From the NCBI GenBank assembly GCA_963205435.1, contig CAUJIV010000129.1:1-53843 (forward strand): a stretch of 53,843 nt of DNA. The letters are read 5' to 3'. The position numbers were made by a program, and so were the translations under genes. The first letter of the stretch is position 1. Every line of letters begins with the position of its first letter. Positions 9,277 through 18,517 of this stretch are shown here, one piece after another. The notes beneath the pieces were generated by a model. That model worked only from the letters and a program-made list of their open reading frames with translations. It did no database searches and was not told the origin of the DNA. This stretch comes from Pseudomonadota bacterium (GTDB lineage Bacteria > Pseudomonadota > Gammaproteobacteria > Burkholderiales > Rhodocyclaceae).

Positions 9277-10383
9277 ATGGCGCGCCGGTCGACGTTTGAG
9301 CGCGCGGCGATGCGTGAATTCGCCGGCAACGCCGGGGCGACCTTCGTCGCCCTGTTCGCCATCCTGCTGACGGTCCAGCTGATCCGCCTGCTCAGCCAGG
9401 CGGCCGGCGGCAAGCTCGCTTCCGAGGCCGTCGTCGCGCTGCTCGGCTTCGGCGCGCTGACCCATCTGCCGGTCCTGCTCTCGCTGACGCTGTTCGTCGC
9501 CGTGCTGCTGGCCCTGTCGCGCAGCTATCGCGACTCGGAGATGGCCGTCTGGTTTTCCGCCGGTCTGCCGTTGACGGCCTGGCTGAAGCCGGTGCTGAAG
9601 TTCTCCTTCCCCCTGGTCGCGGCGATCGCGCTGCTGTCCCTGCTGCTCTCCCCCTGGGCGCAATCGAAGAGTACGGAATACCGGCAGCGCATCGACAACC
9701 GCGACGATGCCGCCCGCGTCTCTCCGGGCGCGTTCCAGGAATCGGCCAGCGGCGAGCGGGTCTTCTTCGTCGAGGCCGCGGCGGCGGATCCGTCTGGCGG
9801 CGGCGAGGGCGCGGTGCGCAACGTCTTCGTCAGCTCGATGCAGCACGGCCGCCTCGGCGTGATGGCCTCGAGCCGCGGCTTCACGGAAACCCTGCCGAAC
9901 GGCGACCGCTTCGTTGTCCTGGTGAACGGCAAGCGATACGAGGGCACGCCGGGATCGCCGGAATACCGGGTCATGGAATTCGAGCGCTATGCCGTGAGGA
10001 TCGAGACGAAGGAGGCGCGCGGCATCGAGGCGACCTCGAAGAACACGCCGACCTGGACGCTCATGCAGAACCCGACCAGCTCCGCCAAGGGCGAGCTGAT
10101 CTGGCGCATCGGCATGCCCGTGGCGGCCCTGATCCTGGTCCTGCTGGCGATCCCGCTCAGCTTCGTCAATCCGCGGGCCGGCCGCACCAACAACCTGGTG
10201 CTGGCCCTGCTGACCTACATGCTCTACAGCAACCTGCTCTCGCTCTCCCAGGCCTGGGTGGCGCAGGGCCGGCTCGCCTTCGGCATCGGCTGGTGGCTGG
10301 TGCACCTCGTCATGGCGCTCGGTCTGGCGCTGCTGCTGTTCAAGCGGATTTCCCTGCTGAGCTTGCCGCGCCTGCGTCCATGA
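9277..10383 (+). CDS. lptF: LPS export ABC transporter permease LptF
   Basis: Inner-membrane permease of the LptB2FG complex that extracts lipopolysaccharide and pushes it across the periplasm. 368 residues. The N-terminus RSTFERAAMREFAGNAGATF followed by LIRLLSQAAGG is typical of LptF. Three membrane segments precede a periplasmic beta-jellyroll (about residues 120-260), and three follow. The start used is ATG 9277. It overlaps lptG by 4 bp (ATGA), so the two are translationally coupled and made in equal amounts, as the heterodimer requires. Confidence 0.95.
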   Translation: MARRSTFERAAMREFAGNAGATFVALFAILLTVQLIRLLSQAAGGKLASEAVVALLGFGALTHLPVLLSLTLFVAVLLALSRSYRDSEMAVWFSAGLPLTAWLKPVLKFSFPLVAAIALLSLLLSPWAQSKSTEYRQRIDNRDDAARVSPGAFQESASGERVFFVEAAAADPSGGGEGAVRNVFVSSMQHGRLGVMASSRGFTETLPNGDRFVVLVNGKRYEGTPGSPEYRVMEFERYAVRIETKEARGIEATSKNTPTWTLMQNPTSSAKGELIWRIGMPVAALILVLLAIPLSFVNPRAGRTNNLVLALLTYMLYSNLLSLSQAWVAQGRLAFGIGWWLVHLVMALGLALLLFKRISLLSLPRLRP

Positions 10384-11453
10384 AGGTCTATCAGCGCCAT
10401 CTGGCGCGCGAAATCTACGCGGCGGTGACCCTGGTGCTGGTCGCCTTCCTCATGCTGTTCGCCTTCTTCGACTTCATCAACGAGCTGCAAAGCCTGGGCA
10501 AGGGCAATTACCAGCTGCGCTTCATGGCGCTGTTCGTGCTGCTGACGCTGCCGGGCCACGTCTACGAGCTGGCGCCGATCGCCGTCCTCATCGGCACGCT
10601 GTACGCGCTGACCGTGCTGGCGCGCCATTCCGAGATCACCGTCCTGCGCGCCTCCGGCCTGTCCACCGCGGCCATCCTGTCGACGCTGGCGAGGACCGGG
10701 CTGGCCTTCGTGCTGCTCACCTTCATCGTCGGCGATTTCGTCGCGCCGCCGGCCGAGCGCGCCGCCAAGCAGTTGCGGCTGGAAGCCATGTCGCAGGTGG
10801 TCGGACAGGAATTCCGCAGCGGCCTTTGGGTCAAGGACGGCAGCAGCTTCATCAACGTGCGCACGGTGCTGCCCGACTCGCGGCTCGAAGGCGTGCGCAT
10901 CTACGAGTTCGACCGCGACCACGCGCTGCGCTCGATCTCCGAGGCGAAGCGCGGCGAATACCTGCCGCCGAACCAGTGGCGCCTGCAGGAGGTCGCGCAA
11001 ACCCTGTTCGAAAAGAACCGCGCCCGCGTCGAGCGGCTGCCCGAGGCCGTCTGGCAGTCGGCCATCAATCCGGAAATCCTCGGCGTGCTGCTGGTCATGC
11101 CGGAGCGCATGTCGGTGGCCAGCCTGTATCGCTACATCCGCCATCTGCGCGACAACCAGGTTAACACGCAGCGCTACGAGATCGCCATGTGGAAGAAGCT
11201 GGTCTATCCGCTCGCCGCCCTGGTCATGATGGCGCTGGCCCTGCCCTTCGCCTACTTGCAGGACCGCATGGGCGCGGTCAGCGCCAAGGTCTTCGCCGGC
11301 ATCATGCTCGGCATCGGCTTCCACATGCTGAACGGGCTGTTCTCGAATCTCGGCGCCATCAACAGCTGGCCGCCCTTCTTTTCCGCCCTGACCCCCAGCG
11401 TGCTCTTCCTGCTGGCGGCGGCCGGCATGCTGTGGTGGGTCGAACGGCGCTGA
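10380..11453 (+). CDS. lptG: LPS export ABC transporter permease LptG
   Basis: Partner of LptF in LPS export; 357 residues. It starts at ATG 10380, overlapping the lptF stop, and gives the classical MKVYQRHLAREIYAAV start. The frame is open further upstream, but that part lies within lptF. The membrane-periplasmic domain-membrane layout matches the family. PLAALVMMALALPFAYLQDR and the following VFAGIMLGIGFHMLNGLFSN are conserved LptG C-terminal segments. The stop lies only 3 bp from the stop of the convergent RDD gene, leaving no room for a terminator between them. Confidence 0.95.
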   Translation: MKVYQRHLAREIYAAVTLVLVAFLMLFAFFDFINELQSLGKGNYQLRFMALFVLLTLPGHVYELAPIAVLIGTLYALTVLARHSEITVLRASGLSTAAILSTLARTGLAFVLLTFIVGDFVAPPAERAAKQLRLEAMSQVVGQEFRSGLWVKDGSSFINVRTVLPDSRLEGVRIYEFDRDHALRSISEAKRGEYLPPNQWRLQEVAQTLFEKNRARVERLPEAVWQSAINPEILGVLLVMPERMSVASLYRYIRHLRDNQVNTQRYEIAMWKKLVYPLAALVMMALALPFAYLQDRMGAVSAKVFAGIMLGIGFHMLNGLFSNLGAINSWPPFFSALTPSVLFLLAAAGMLWWVERR

Positions 11454-11456
11454 GGG

Positions 11457-11885
11457 TCAGGCGCGAATGAGCCGGGTGCCGGCGATGCGGTCGTGGAGAA
11501 ACTGCCGGTCGCGGTCGGCGAGCGCCCAGAGAAGCCCGAGGCCGCACAGCAGCAGGCCGGGCCAGGCGAGGACATAGCGCAGCAGCAGTTGCCTGCCTGC
11601 CGGCGGCGCGCCATCGGATGACACCAGGCGTATCTTCCAGGTCTTCATGGCCAGCGTCTGGCCGCCATGGCGCCAGAACCAGAGGAAATAGACGAGCAGG
11701 ACGGCGAAAACATGCAGCCAGAGCAGCAGCCCGTGCGCGGCCGTCTGCCGCGCCATGCCGAGGAGCAGCTGCGGCAGGACGAAAGCCACGGCGAGCACGC
11801 CGGCCAGCAGGAAGGCTTCGTAGAGCATGCTGGCCAGGCGGCGGCGAACGGTGGCTGGGGTGAAGCCGGCCTGCTCGTCCGTCAC
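11457..11885 (-). CDS. RDD-family inner-membrane protein
   Basis: A 142-residue protein with the RDD layout: a short N-terminal arm with RRRLASMLYEAFLLAGV, two to three membrane helices, and the loop GGQTLAMKTWKIRLVSSDG that marks the family. The C-terminal part DRDRQFLHDRIAGTRLI is also typical. It starts at GTG 11885, 4 bp after the DUF3106 gene, and is the last gene of the sigma-factor operon. The biochemical role of most RDD proteins is unknown; some are linked to ion transport or stress tolerance. Confidence 0.88.
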   Translation of the reverse strand: MTDEQAGFTPATVRRRLASMLYEAFLLAGVLAVAFVLPQLLLGMARQTAAHGLLLWLHVFAVLLVYFLWFWRHGGQTLAMKTWKIRLVSSDGAPPAGRQLLLRYVLAWPGLLLCGLGLLWALADRDRQFLHDRIAGTRLIRA

Positions 11886-11889
11886 GGCG

Positions 11890-12549
11890 CTATTGGGCGG
11901 AGGATGCGGCTGGCGGCTCCTGGGCGGTCGGGTCTGCTTCCCGGTCGCGCGAATCCGGGGCCGGCTCCTCGCTCATGATGCCATCTGCCTGCAGCGGAGA
12001 CTTGGCCAGTTCGCCGGCCGGCTGAGGCAGGGCGAAGGGGGTCGGCAGGGAGGGCAGCGGCTGCAGGGCGATTTCCGGCGGCTTCGGGCCGGCAGACTGG
12101 GCAACTCCCCCCTTCTGCGACGCCGATTTCATGCCGCCCTTCCTCGCCAGGCGAAGCTTCTCCTCGTCCGGCAGTTCCTGGTACTGCTCCCATTTTTCCC
12201 GGATGGCGACTTCCTTCCGGTCGGGCACGGCTTTTTTCAGGTTCTTGAACTGGGTGCGCGCCAGGCTGCGCTCCTCGGGTGTCAGGCTGACCCAGTCCTG
12301 CATCCGCCTCTGGATGCGGGCCTGCTGTGCCGGCTTCATCGAAGGATAGCGCTTGGCGATGCCCAGCCACTTCTTCTTGCGGAATGCCGTCAGCCCGTCC
12401 CATTCGGAGGCCAGCGGGGCGAGGACCCGCTGCTGAGCCGGCGACAATTCCGCCCACGACGGCTGCCACAGGTCGGGTGCGACGGCCTGGGTGGAGAAGA
12501 GCAGGGTCAGGGCGACGATCAGTCCTGCGATGATTGCTCGGAAAGCCAC
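11890..12549 (-). CDS. DUF3106 periplasmic protein
   Basis: A 219-residue secreted protein. Residues 1-23 form a signal peptide. The DUF3106 core follows, with repeated helical motifs: WAELSPAQQRVLAPLASEWD, WLGIAKRYPSMKPAQQARIQ and LTPEERSLARTQFKNLKK. The last 70 residues are Pro/Ala/Ser-rich and look disordered. The repeated L(S/T)P.(Q/E)(Q/E)R units resemble the LTxxQ-type periplasmic sensors of the Spy/CpxP group in style only. The start overlaps the end of the DUF3619 gene by 31 bp. Its place in a sigma-factor operon suggests a role in sensing or repairing envelope stress (inference). Confidence 0.88.
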   Translation of the reverse strand: MAFRAIIAGLIVALTLLFSTQAVAPDLWQPSWAELSPAQQRVLAPLASEWDGLTAFRKKKWLGIAKRYPSMKPAQQARIQRRMQDWVSLTPEERSLARTQFKNLKKAVPDRKEVAIREKWEQYQELPDEEKLRLARKGGMKSASQKGGVAQSAGPKPPEIALQPLPSLPTPFALPQPAGELAKSPLQADGIMSEEPAPDSRDREADPTAQEPPAASSAQ

Positions 12550-12899
12550 GCCTGAAAACCCTTGTCGAGGTAGGCATTGATCGGCAGGTCATCGGCCAGC
12601 AGGGCGCTGTCGATTTCCTCGAGCTCGGCCGCCTGCCGCGCGTCATTCCAGACCGAGATGCCAACGACGCCGATCAGCAGGCCGAGGAGGGCGACCAGCG
12701 CCCTGGCATGGGGCAGGATCAGGTCGGTGAGCAGGTAGCCCGTCCCGGCCAGGGCGAATCGCGTGCCGGCCACTTTCTGGCGGGCCAGGGCCTTTTGCCG
12801 TGCTTCGAACAGGCGAACGGCCATCCCGCGGTCGAGCCGGCCGGTTCCCTGGTTGAGGTGATGGCGTATTCTGTAGGTAAATTCCCGCTCGCTGTTCAT
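12519..12899 (-). CDS. DUF3619 membrane protein (possible anti-sigma partner)
   Basis: A 126-residue protein starting at ATG 12899, which overlaps the sigma-factor stop as ATGA. The N-terminal half is cytoplasmic and basic (REFTYRIRHHLNQGTGRLDR, then RLFEARQKALARQK). One membrane helix follows (about residues 58-80, ALVALLGLLIGVVGISVW), with a short acidic tail outside (LEEIDSALLADDLPINAYLD). This layout and the coupling to a sigma gene are what an anti-sigma factor would look like, but DUF3619 has no proven role that I know of. The frame is open upstream of 12899, but that part overlaps the sigma gene and is not needed. Confidence 0.85.
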   Translation of the reverse strand: MNSEREFTYRIRHHLNQGTGRLDRGMAVRLFEARQKALARQKVAGTRFALAGTGYLLTDLILPHARALVALLGLLIGVVGISVWNDARQAAELEEIDSALLADDLPINAYLDKGFQAWLSEQSSQD

Positions 12900-13462
12900 G
12901 GTTCGATGCCCTTCGCCTTCAAGGCGGCGGCCAGGGAATGAGTGGCGCGCGAGCAGTGGGTTTTCACGCTGCCCTCGGAGCACCCCATGGCTGCCGCAGT
13001 TTCGGCAATATCCAAATCTTCCCAGTAACGCATCAAAAAAGCCTGACGTTGACGTTGCGGCAGTTTTTTTATCTCTTCTTCAATGATTGCAAGGACTTGA
13101 CCCTGCTCCACCAAGCCATGCGGGGTTGCCGCGAAAAACCCCTTGCCCTCCTCGACCGGCAGGCTTTCGAGCAGGTCGAATTCCTCGTCCTCGGCGGAAG
13201 AAAACGCCGAGAACAGCGATGTCCATAGCGAACGGACTTTCTTGCGCCGGTAGTAGTCGCGTATGGTGTTCTGCAGGATGCGCTGGAACAGCATGGGGAA
13301 TTCGCCGGCCGGTTTGTCGCCGTATTTTTCCGCCAGTTTGAGCATGGCATCCTGGACGATGTCGAGGGCCGCCTCTTCGTCGCGCACCGCATACAGGGCC
13401 TGCTTGTAGGCGCGCCGTTCCGTGCTGGCCAGAAAGTCCGACAGTTCCGTTCTAGCAGCCAG
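12896..13462 (-). CDS. RNA polymerase sigma factor (ECF-like), probable CTG start
   Basis: Sigma-70 family factor with regions 2 and 4 only. Region 2 includes AVRDEEAALDIVQDAMLKLA and FPMLFQRILQNTIRDYYRR. Region 4 is LPQRQRQAFLMRYWEDLDIA plus the helix-turn-helix AMGCSEGSVKTHCSRA. The only standard start in the frame is GTG 13387, but that codon lies inside region 2 (AVRDEEAAL). The frame continues upstream with ARTELSDFLASTERRAYKQA, which fits the family N-terminus. CTG 13462 has a GGGAAG motif 9 bases before it, and would give 188 residues; no ATG, GTG or TTG is found between it and the upstream TAG. It heads an operon with DUF3619, DUF3106 and RDD genes, divergent from ilvB. Confidence 0.82.
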   Translation of the reverse strand: MAARTELSDFLASTERRAYKQALYAVRDEEAALDIVQDAMLKLAEKYGDKPAGEFPMLFQRILQNTIRDYYRRKKVRSLWTSLFSAFSSAEDEEFDLLESLPVEEGKGFFAATPHGLVEQGQVLAIIEEEIKKLPQRQRQAFLMRYWEDLDIAETAAAMGCSEGSVKTHCSRATHSLAAALKAKGIEP

Positions 13463-13510
13463 GTTAGCGCTTCCCGTGCGGTTTGAATGGCGCCGGTCCT
13501 CGAAAATGCC

Positions 13511-13539
13511 TTGACCAGCTTGCAGAGGCTAAGTAAAGT
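13511..13539 (+). promoter_or_regulatory. Sigma-70 promoter of the ilvBHC operon
   Basis: TTGACC (13511-13516), 17-bp spacer, TAAAGT (13534-13539). The predicted start is near 13546, leaving about 37 nt before the ilvB ATG. That is too short for a classical peptide attenuator, so ilvBHC here is probably not controlled by a leader peptide. Confidence 0.6.
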
Positions 13540-13582
13540 TACAGGTTTTTCAGCCGTTTATGAGCGAGCTCTGGGTGCGACG

Positions 13583-15289
13583 ATGGTACTGACCGGTGCG
13601 GAAATTGTAATCAGGTGCCTGCAGGAAGAAAAGGTCGAGTATGTTTTCGGCTATCCCGGCGGCGCCGTGCTGTTCATCTACGACGAACTGTTCAAGCAGG
13701 ACAAGGTGCGCCATGTGCTGGTGCGCCACGAGCAGGGCGCCGTGCATGCCGCCGACGGCTATGCCCGCTCGACGCAGAAGGTGGGCGTGGCCCTGGTGAC
13801 CTCCGGCCCCGGCGTGACCAATGCCGTGACCGGCATCGCCACCGCCCACATGGACTCGATCCCGCTGGTGATCATCACCGGCCAGGTGCCGCGCGCCTAC
13901 ATCGGCCAGGACGCCTTCCAGGAAGTCGATACCGTCGGCATCACGCGCCCCTGCGTCAAGCACAACTACCTGGTCAAGGACATCCGCGACCTTGCGGCCA
14001 CCATCAAGAAGGCCTTCTATCTGGCGCAAAGCGGCCGTCCCGGCCCGGTGCTGGTGGACATTCCCAAGGATGTCTCGGCCGACAGGTGCGAGTTCGATTA
14101 TCCGAAGAGCGTTGCCATGCGCTCCTACAACCCGGTGACGCGCGGCCACCAGGGCCAGATCAAGAAGGCGGTGCAGCTGCTGCTCGAGGCGAAGCGGCCG
14201 ATGATCTACACCGGCGGCGGCGTCATCCTGTCCGATGCCGCCGACCGGCTGGCCGGTCTGGTGCGCCAGCTCGGCTTTCCGGTGACCAACACGCTGATGG
14301 GCCTTGGCGGCTATCCGGCGAGCGACCGGCAGTTCATCGGCATGCTCGGCATGCATGGCACCTACGAGGCCAACATGGCCATGCAGAATTGCGACGTGCT
14401 GCTCGCCGTCGGCGCGCGCTTCGACGATCGCGTCATCGGCAATCCGGCGCATTTCGCCGAGGTGCCGCGCAAGATCATCCACATCGACATCGACCCCTCC
14501 TCGATTTCCAAGCGGGTCAAGGTCGACGTGCCGATCGTCGGCCACCTGCCGGAAGTCCTCGACGACATCGGCAAGCAGCTCGACGCCAGCGGCGCGCGCG
14601 CCGACGACAAGGCCCTCAAGGCCTGGTGGAAGCAGATCGACGAGTGGCGCGGCAAGGACTGCCTCAGGTACGACCGCAAGAGCCGCATCATCAAGCCGCA
14701 GTACGTCATCGAGAAGCTGCACGAGGTGACCGGCGGCGAGGCCTTCGTCTGCTCCGACGTCGGCCAGCACCAGATGTGGGCGGCGCAGTATTACAAGTTC
14801 GACAAGCCGCGGCGCTGGATGAATTCCGGCGGGCTCGGCACCATGGGTTTCGGCCTGCCGGCGGCGATGGGCGTCCAGCTGGCGCATCCCGGCTCGCCGG
14901 TCGTCTGCGTCACCGGCGAGGGCAGCATCCAGATGTGCATCCAGGAGCTGTCCACCTGCAAGCAGTACCGCCTGCCGCTCAAGGTCGTTCTGCTCAACAA
15001 CGGCTACCTCGGCATGGTGCGCCAGTGGCAGCAGCTGTTCCACGGCAACCGCTACGCCGAATCCTATGTCGACGCCCTGCCGGATTTCGTCAGGCTGGCC
15101 GAGGCCTACGGCCATGTCGGCATGCGCATCGAGAAGCCGGCCGACGTCGAGGGCGCCCTGCGCGAGGCTTTCCAGCGCAAGGACGACCTGGTGTTCATGG
15201 ACTTCGCCATCGACCCGAAGGAAAACGTCTATCCGATGGTCCAGGGCGGCAAGGGGCTTACCGACATGATCCTGGCGGAAGAACTGTAA
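13583..15289 (+). CDS. ilvB: Acetolactate synthase, large (catalytic) subunit
   Basis: Thiamine-diphosphate enzyme that joins two pyruvates, or pyruvate and 2-oxobutyrate, in the first common step of Val/Leu/Ile synthesis. 568 residues from ATG 13583 (MVLTGAEIVIRCLQEEKVEY). A longer frame begins at 13487, but its extra 32 residues have no family counterpart and would overlap the promoter. Visible motifs are YVFGYPGGAVLFIYDEL with the activator region RHEQGAVHAADGYAR, and the ThDP-binding GEGSIQMCIQEL...NNGYLGMVRQWQ. The Trp of the last motif is the usual herbicide-site residue. It is followed 2 bp later by ilvH. Confidence 0.96.
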   Translation: MVLTGAEIVIRCLQEEKVEYVFGYPGGAVLFIYDELFKQDKVRHVLVRHEQGAVHAADGYARSTQKVGVALVTSGPGVTNAVTGIATAHMDSIPLVIITGQVPRAYIGQDAFQEVDTVGITRPCVKHNYLVKDIRDLAATIKKAFYLAQSGRPGPVLVDIPKDVSADRCEFDYPKSVAMRSYNPVTRGHQGQIKKAVQLLLEAKRPMIYTGGGVILSDAADRLAGLVRQLGFPVTNTLMGLGGYPASDRQFIGMLGMHGTYEANMAMQNCDVLLAVGARFDDRVIGNPAHFAEVPRKIIHIDIDPSSISKRVKVDVPIVGHLPEVLDDIGKQLDASGARADDKALKAWWKQIDEWRGKDCLRYDRKSRIIKPQYVIEKLHEVTGGEAFVCSDVGQHQMWAAQYYKFDKPRRWMNSGGLGTMGFGLPAAMGVQLAHPGSPVVCVTGEGSIQMCIQELSTCKQYRLPLKVVLLNNGYLGMVRQWQQLFHGNRYAESYVDALPDFVRLAEAYGHVGMRIEKPADVEGALREAFQRKDDLVFMDFAIDPKENVYPMVQGGKGLTDMILAEEL

Positions 15290-15291
15290 TC

Positions 15292-15783
15292 ATGCGTCAC
15301 GTCATCTCCATTCTCATCGAAAACGAGTCCGGCGCGCTGTCGCGCGTCTCGGGCCTGTTCTCGGCGCGCGCCTACAACATCGAGTCGCTCACCGTGGCGC
15401 CGACCGAGGATCCCTCGATGTCGCGCATGACCATCGTCAGCACCGGTTCCGACGACATCATCGAGCAGATCACCAAGCAGCTGAACAAGCTGATCGAGGT
15501 GGTCAAGGTGGTCGACCTGTCGGAAGCCGCCCATGTCGAGCGCGAGCTGATGCTGGTCAAGGTGCGCGCCAGCGGCAAGGACCGCGAGGAAATGAAGCGC
15601 ATGTCGGACATCTTCCGCGGTCGCATCATCGACGTCACCGAGTCCACCTACGTCATCGAGCTGACCGGCAACACCGGCAAGCTCGATTCCTTCATCGAGG
15701 CCATCGACGCCTCCCTGATCCTGGAAACCGTGCGCACCGGCGTCTGCGGCATCGGCCGCGGCGACCGCGTGCTCAAGGTCTGA
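15292..15783 (+). CDS. ilvH: Acetolactate synthase, small regulatory subunit
   Basis: Regulatory partner of IlvB that carries valine feedback inhibition; 163 residues. The N-terminal ACT domain (MRHVISILIENESGALSRVS, then GLFSARAYNIESLTV) is followed by a second ACT-like half (FRGRIIDVTESTYVIELTGN). The ATG lies 2 bp after the ilvB stop, so translation is coupled. It is also called ilvN in some annotations. Confidence 0.96.
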   Translation: MRHVISILIENESGALSRVSGLFSARAYNIESLTVAPTEDPSMSRMTIVSTGSDDIIEQITKQLNKLIEVVKVVDLSEAAHVERELMLVKVRASGKDREEMKRMSDIFRGRIIDVTESTYVIELTGNTGKLDSFIEAIDASLILETVRTGVCGIGRGDRVLKV

Positions 15784-16860
<1,077 letters not shown>

Positions 16861-16928
16861 CAGGCGGGCAGCGGCGGGCGGCAAGCCAGGGAAGCGCTCC
16901 GCCTGCCGCGCGTCCTACAGCGCACACC

Positions 16929-17570
16929 ATGCATTACCCCCATCCGATCATTGCCAGGGAAGGCTGGCCCTTCCTGGCGGCCAGCGTCCTGCTTGCCGCT
17001 GTCGTTGGTCTTGTCGCCGGCTGGGGCTGGTCCGTGCCGCTGTGGCTCGTCGCCGCCTTCGTCCTGCAGTTCTTCCGCGACCCGCCGCGGCCAGTTCCGG
17101 ACGGCCCTCAGGACGTGCTGTCGCCGGCCGACGGACGCGTCGTCGCCATCGGGCCGTCGCGCGACCCCCTGGTCGACCGGGATGCGCTGAAGATCAGCGT
17201 GTTCATGAACGTCTTCAACGTCCATTCCAATCGCAGCCCGGTGGACGGCGAGGTGCGCGAGATCCGCTACCATGCCGGCAGCTTCCTCAACGCGGCGCTC
17301 GACAAGGCCTCGCGCGAGAACGAGCGCAACGCCATCCTTCAGCGCACTCCCTCCGGCCACGACGTCACCACGGTGCAGGTGGCCGGCCTGGTCGCCCGGC
17401 GCATCCTCTGCTACGTCGGCAAGGGCGACGTCCTGCGCCGCGGCCAGCGCTACGGCTTCATCCGCTTCGGCTCGCGCCTCGACGTCTATCTGCCGGCCGA
17501 GGCAAGCCCGCGCGTGGCGATCGGCGACAAGGTGCGCGCCTCGGCGACGGTCCTCGCCGAACTGCCCTGA
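16929..17570 (+). CDS. psd: Phosphatidylserine decarboxylase, short (archaeal-type) form
   Basis: Makes phosphatidylethanolamine from phosphatidylserine. 213 residues, matching the short PSD-A form. One or two membrane segments (residues 14-40) precede the catalytic domain. [20 protein letters not shown] is the conserved block, and the self-cleavage site is the Gly-Ser in [11 protein letters not shown], whose Ser becomes the pyruvoyl group. The start at ATG 16929 lies 68 bp after ilvC. The next gene, pssA, makes its substrate, so the pair covers the last two steps of PE synthesis. Confidence 0.95.
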   Translation: MHYPHPIIAREGWPFLAASVLLAAVVGLVAGWGWSVPLWLVAAFVLQFFRDPPRPVPDGPQDVLSPADGRVVAIGPSRDPLVDRDALKISVFMNVFNVHSNRSPVDGEVREIRYHAGSFLNAALDKASRENERNAILQRTPSGHDVTTVQVAGLVARRILCYVGKGDVLRRGQRYGFIRFGSRLDVYLPAEASPRVAIGDKVRASATVLAELP

Positions 17571-17594
17571 AAAGCCCCGCGTCCCGCCCTCCGC

Positions 17595-17600
17595 TACAAT
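17595..17600 (+). promoter_or_regulatory. -10 element adjoining the pssA start codon
   Basis: TACAAT ends 6 bp before ATG 17607, so transcription from it would begin at or next to the start codon and give a leaderless message. No good -35 is seen. The layout TACAATAGGGCCATG resembles the leuA leader promoter at 18395 (TATATTCAGGCCATG). Confidence 0.4.
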
Positions 17601-17606
17601 AGGGCC

Positions 17607-18365
17607 ATGCCCAAGATCCGCTCGCGCAAGGCGCTGGTCAACCCCGAACTGAGGCGGCGGGGCATTTATCTCCTGCCCAACCTGTTGACCACGGCCGCCC
17701 TGTTCGCCGGCTTCTACGCCATCGTCCAGGCGATGACCGGCCAGTTCGAGCACGCCGCGGTGGCCATCTTCGTCGCCATGATCATGGACGGACTGGACGG
17801 GCGCGTGGCGCGCCTGACGCGCACGCAGAGCGCCTTCGGCGCCGAGTACGACTCGCTGTCCGACATGGTTTCCTTCGGCGTCGCGCCGGCGCTGGTGATC
17901 TTCGAATGGGCCATGAAGGGCATGGGCAAGTGGGGCTGGATCGCCGCCTTCGTCTATTGCGTCGGCGCCGCCCTGCGCCTGGCCCGCTTCAACACCAACA
18001 TCGAGGTCGTCGACAAGCGCTTTTTCCAGGGCCTGCCCAGCCCGGCCGCCGCCGCCCTCGTCGCTGGCTTCGTCTGGGTGCTGATGGATCTCGACTACCG
18101 CGGCGAGGAGGTGCGCTGGTACGCCTGGGCGCTGACGCTGTTCGCCGGCGCCACCATGGTCAGCAATTTTCGCTATTACAGCGGCAAGGACATCAACCTG
18201 CGGCGCAGCGTGCCGTTCATCGCCGTGCTGGCCATCGTGCTGTTCTTCGTCCTCGTCTCGAGCTACCCGCCCGGCATCCTGTTCGGACTGTTCCTGATCT
18301 ACGCCTTCTCCGGCTATGCCCTCGCCATCTGGGAATGGCTGCGCCGGCGCAAGTCATTGGCCTGA
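17607..18365 (+). CDS. pssA: CDP-diacylglycerol--serine O-phosphatidyltransferase
   Basis: Integral-membrane CDP-alcohol phosphatidyltransferase that makes phosphatidylserine. 252 residues with about 7-8 hydrophobic segments. The family signature DG..AR...G...D...D is complete, from D61 to D86 (DGLDGRVARL...GAEYDSLSD). The N-terminus RRRGIYLLPNLLTTAALFAG is typical of the type II enzyme. It follows psd by 36 bp and has a -10 element right before its start, so it may also be transcribed alone. About 240 bp separate it from leuA. Confidence 0.95.
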   Translation: MPKIRSRKALVNPELRRRGIYLLPNLLTTAALFAGFYAIVQAMTGQFEHAAVAIFVAMIMDGLDGRVARLTRTQSAFGAEYDSLSDMVSFGVAPALVIFEWAMKGMGKWGWIAAFVYCVGAALRLARFNTNIEVVDKRFFQGLPSPAAAALVAGFVWVLMDLDYRGEEVRWYAWALTLFAGATMVSNFRYYSGKDINLRRSVPFIAVLAIVLFFVLVSSYPPGILFGLFLIYAFSGYALAIWEWLRRRKSLA

Positions 18366-18371
18366 ACGGGC

Positions 18372-18400
18372 TTGCCAGCGGGTCGCAATCTGTTTATATT
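18372..18400 (+). promoter_or_regulatory. Sigma-70 promoter for the leuA leader
   Basis: TTGCCA (18372-18377), a 17-bp spacer and TATATT (18395-18400), each hexamer 5/6 to consensus. The predicted transcription start is about 18407, the A of the ATG of the Leu-rich leader ORF. The leuA message would then carry a leader of about 200 nt. Confidence 0.65.
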
Positions 18401-18406
18401 CAGGCC

Positions 18407-18517
18407 ATGCAAACGGAATTCCAAGCGATTCCTGCCTCTTGGGCGCCTGTCCTGGCGGCTCCCCTCCTTCGCTGCGGGCTGCTGCTGGCGCGCCCGCTGC
18501 TGCGCCTCGCGCGCTAA
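18407..18517 (+). CDS. Leu-rich leader peptide upstream of leuA
   Basis: A 36-codon ORF directly behind a good promoter and 88 bp before leuA. Nine of 36 residues are Leu, clustered near the end (CGLLLARPLLRLAR), as expected of an amino acid-sensing leader peptide. The Leu codons are mostly CTG, with CTC and CTT. The Leu run overlaps two GCGCGC segments (18488-18493 and 18509-18514) that can pair, followed by TAAATTT, a weak terminator-like tail. No Shine-Dalgarno site is possible if transcription starts at the ATG. It does not resemble any protein I know. Role as an attenuator of leuA is inferred from place and composition. Confidence 0.45.
   Translation: MQTEFQAIPASWAPVLAAPLLRCGLLLARPLLRLAR

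Noticed and set aside
13540-13582. Attenuator before ilvB
   Set aside because: The leader from the promoter at 13511 is about 37 nt and has no branched-chain-rich ORF or hairpin.
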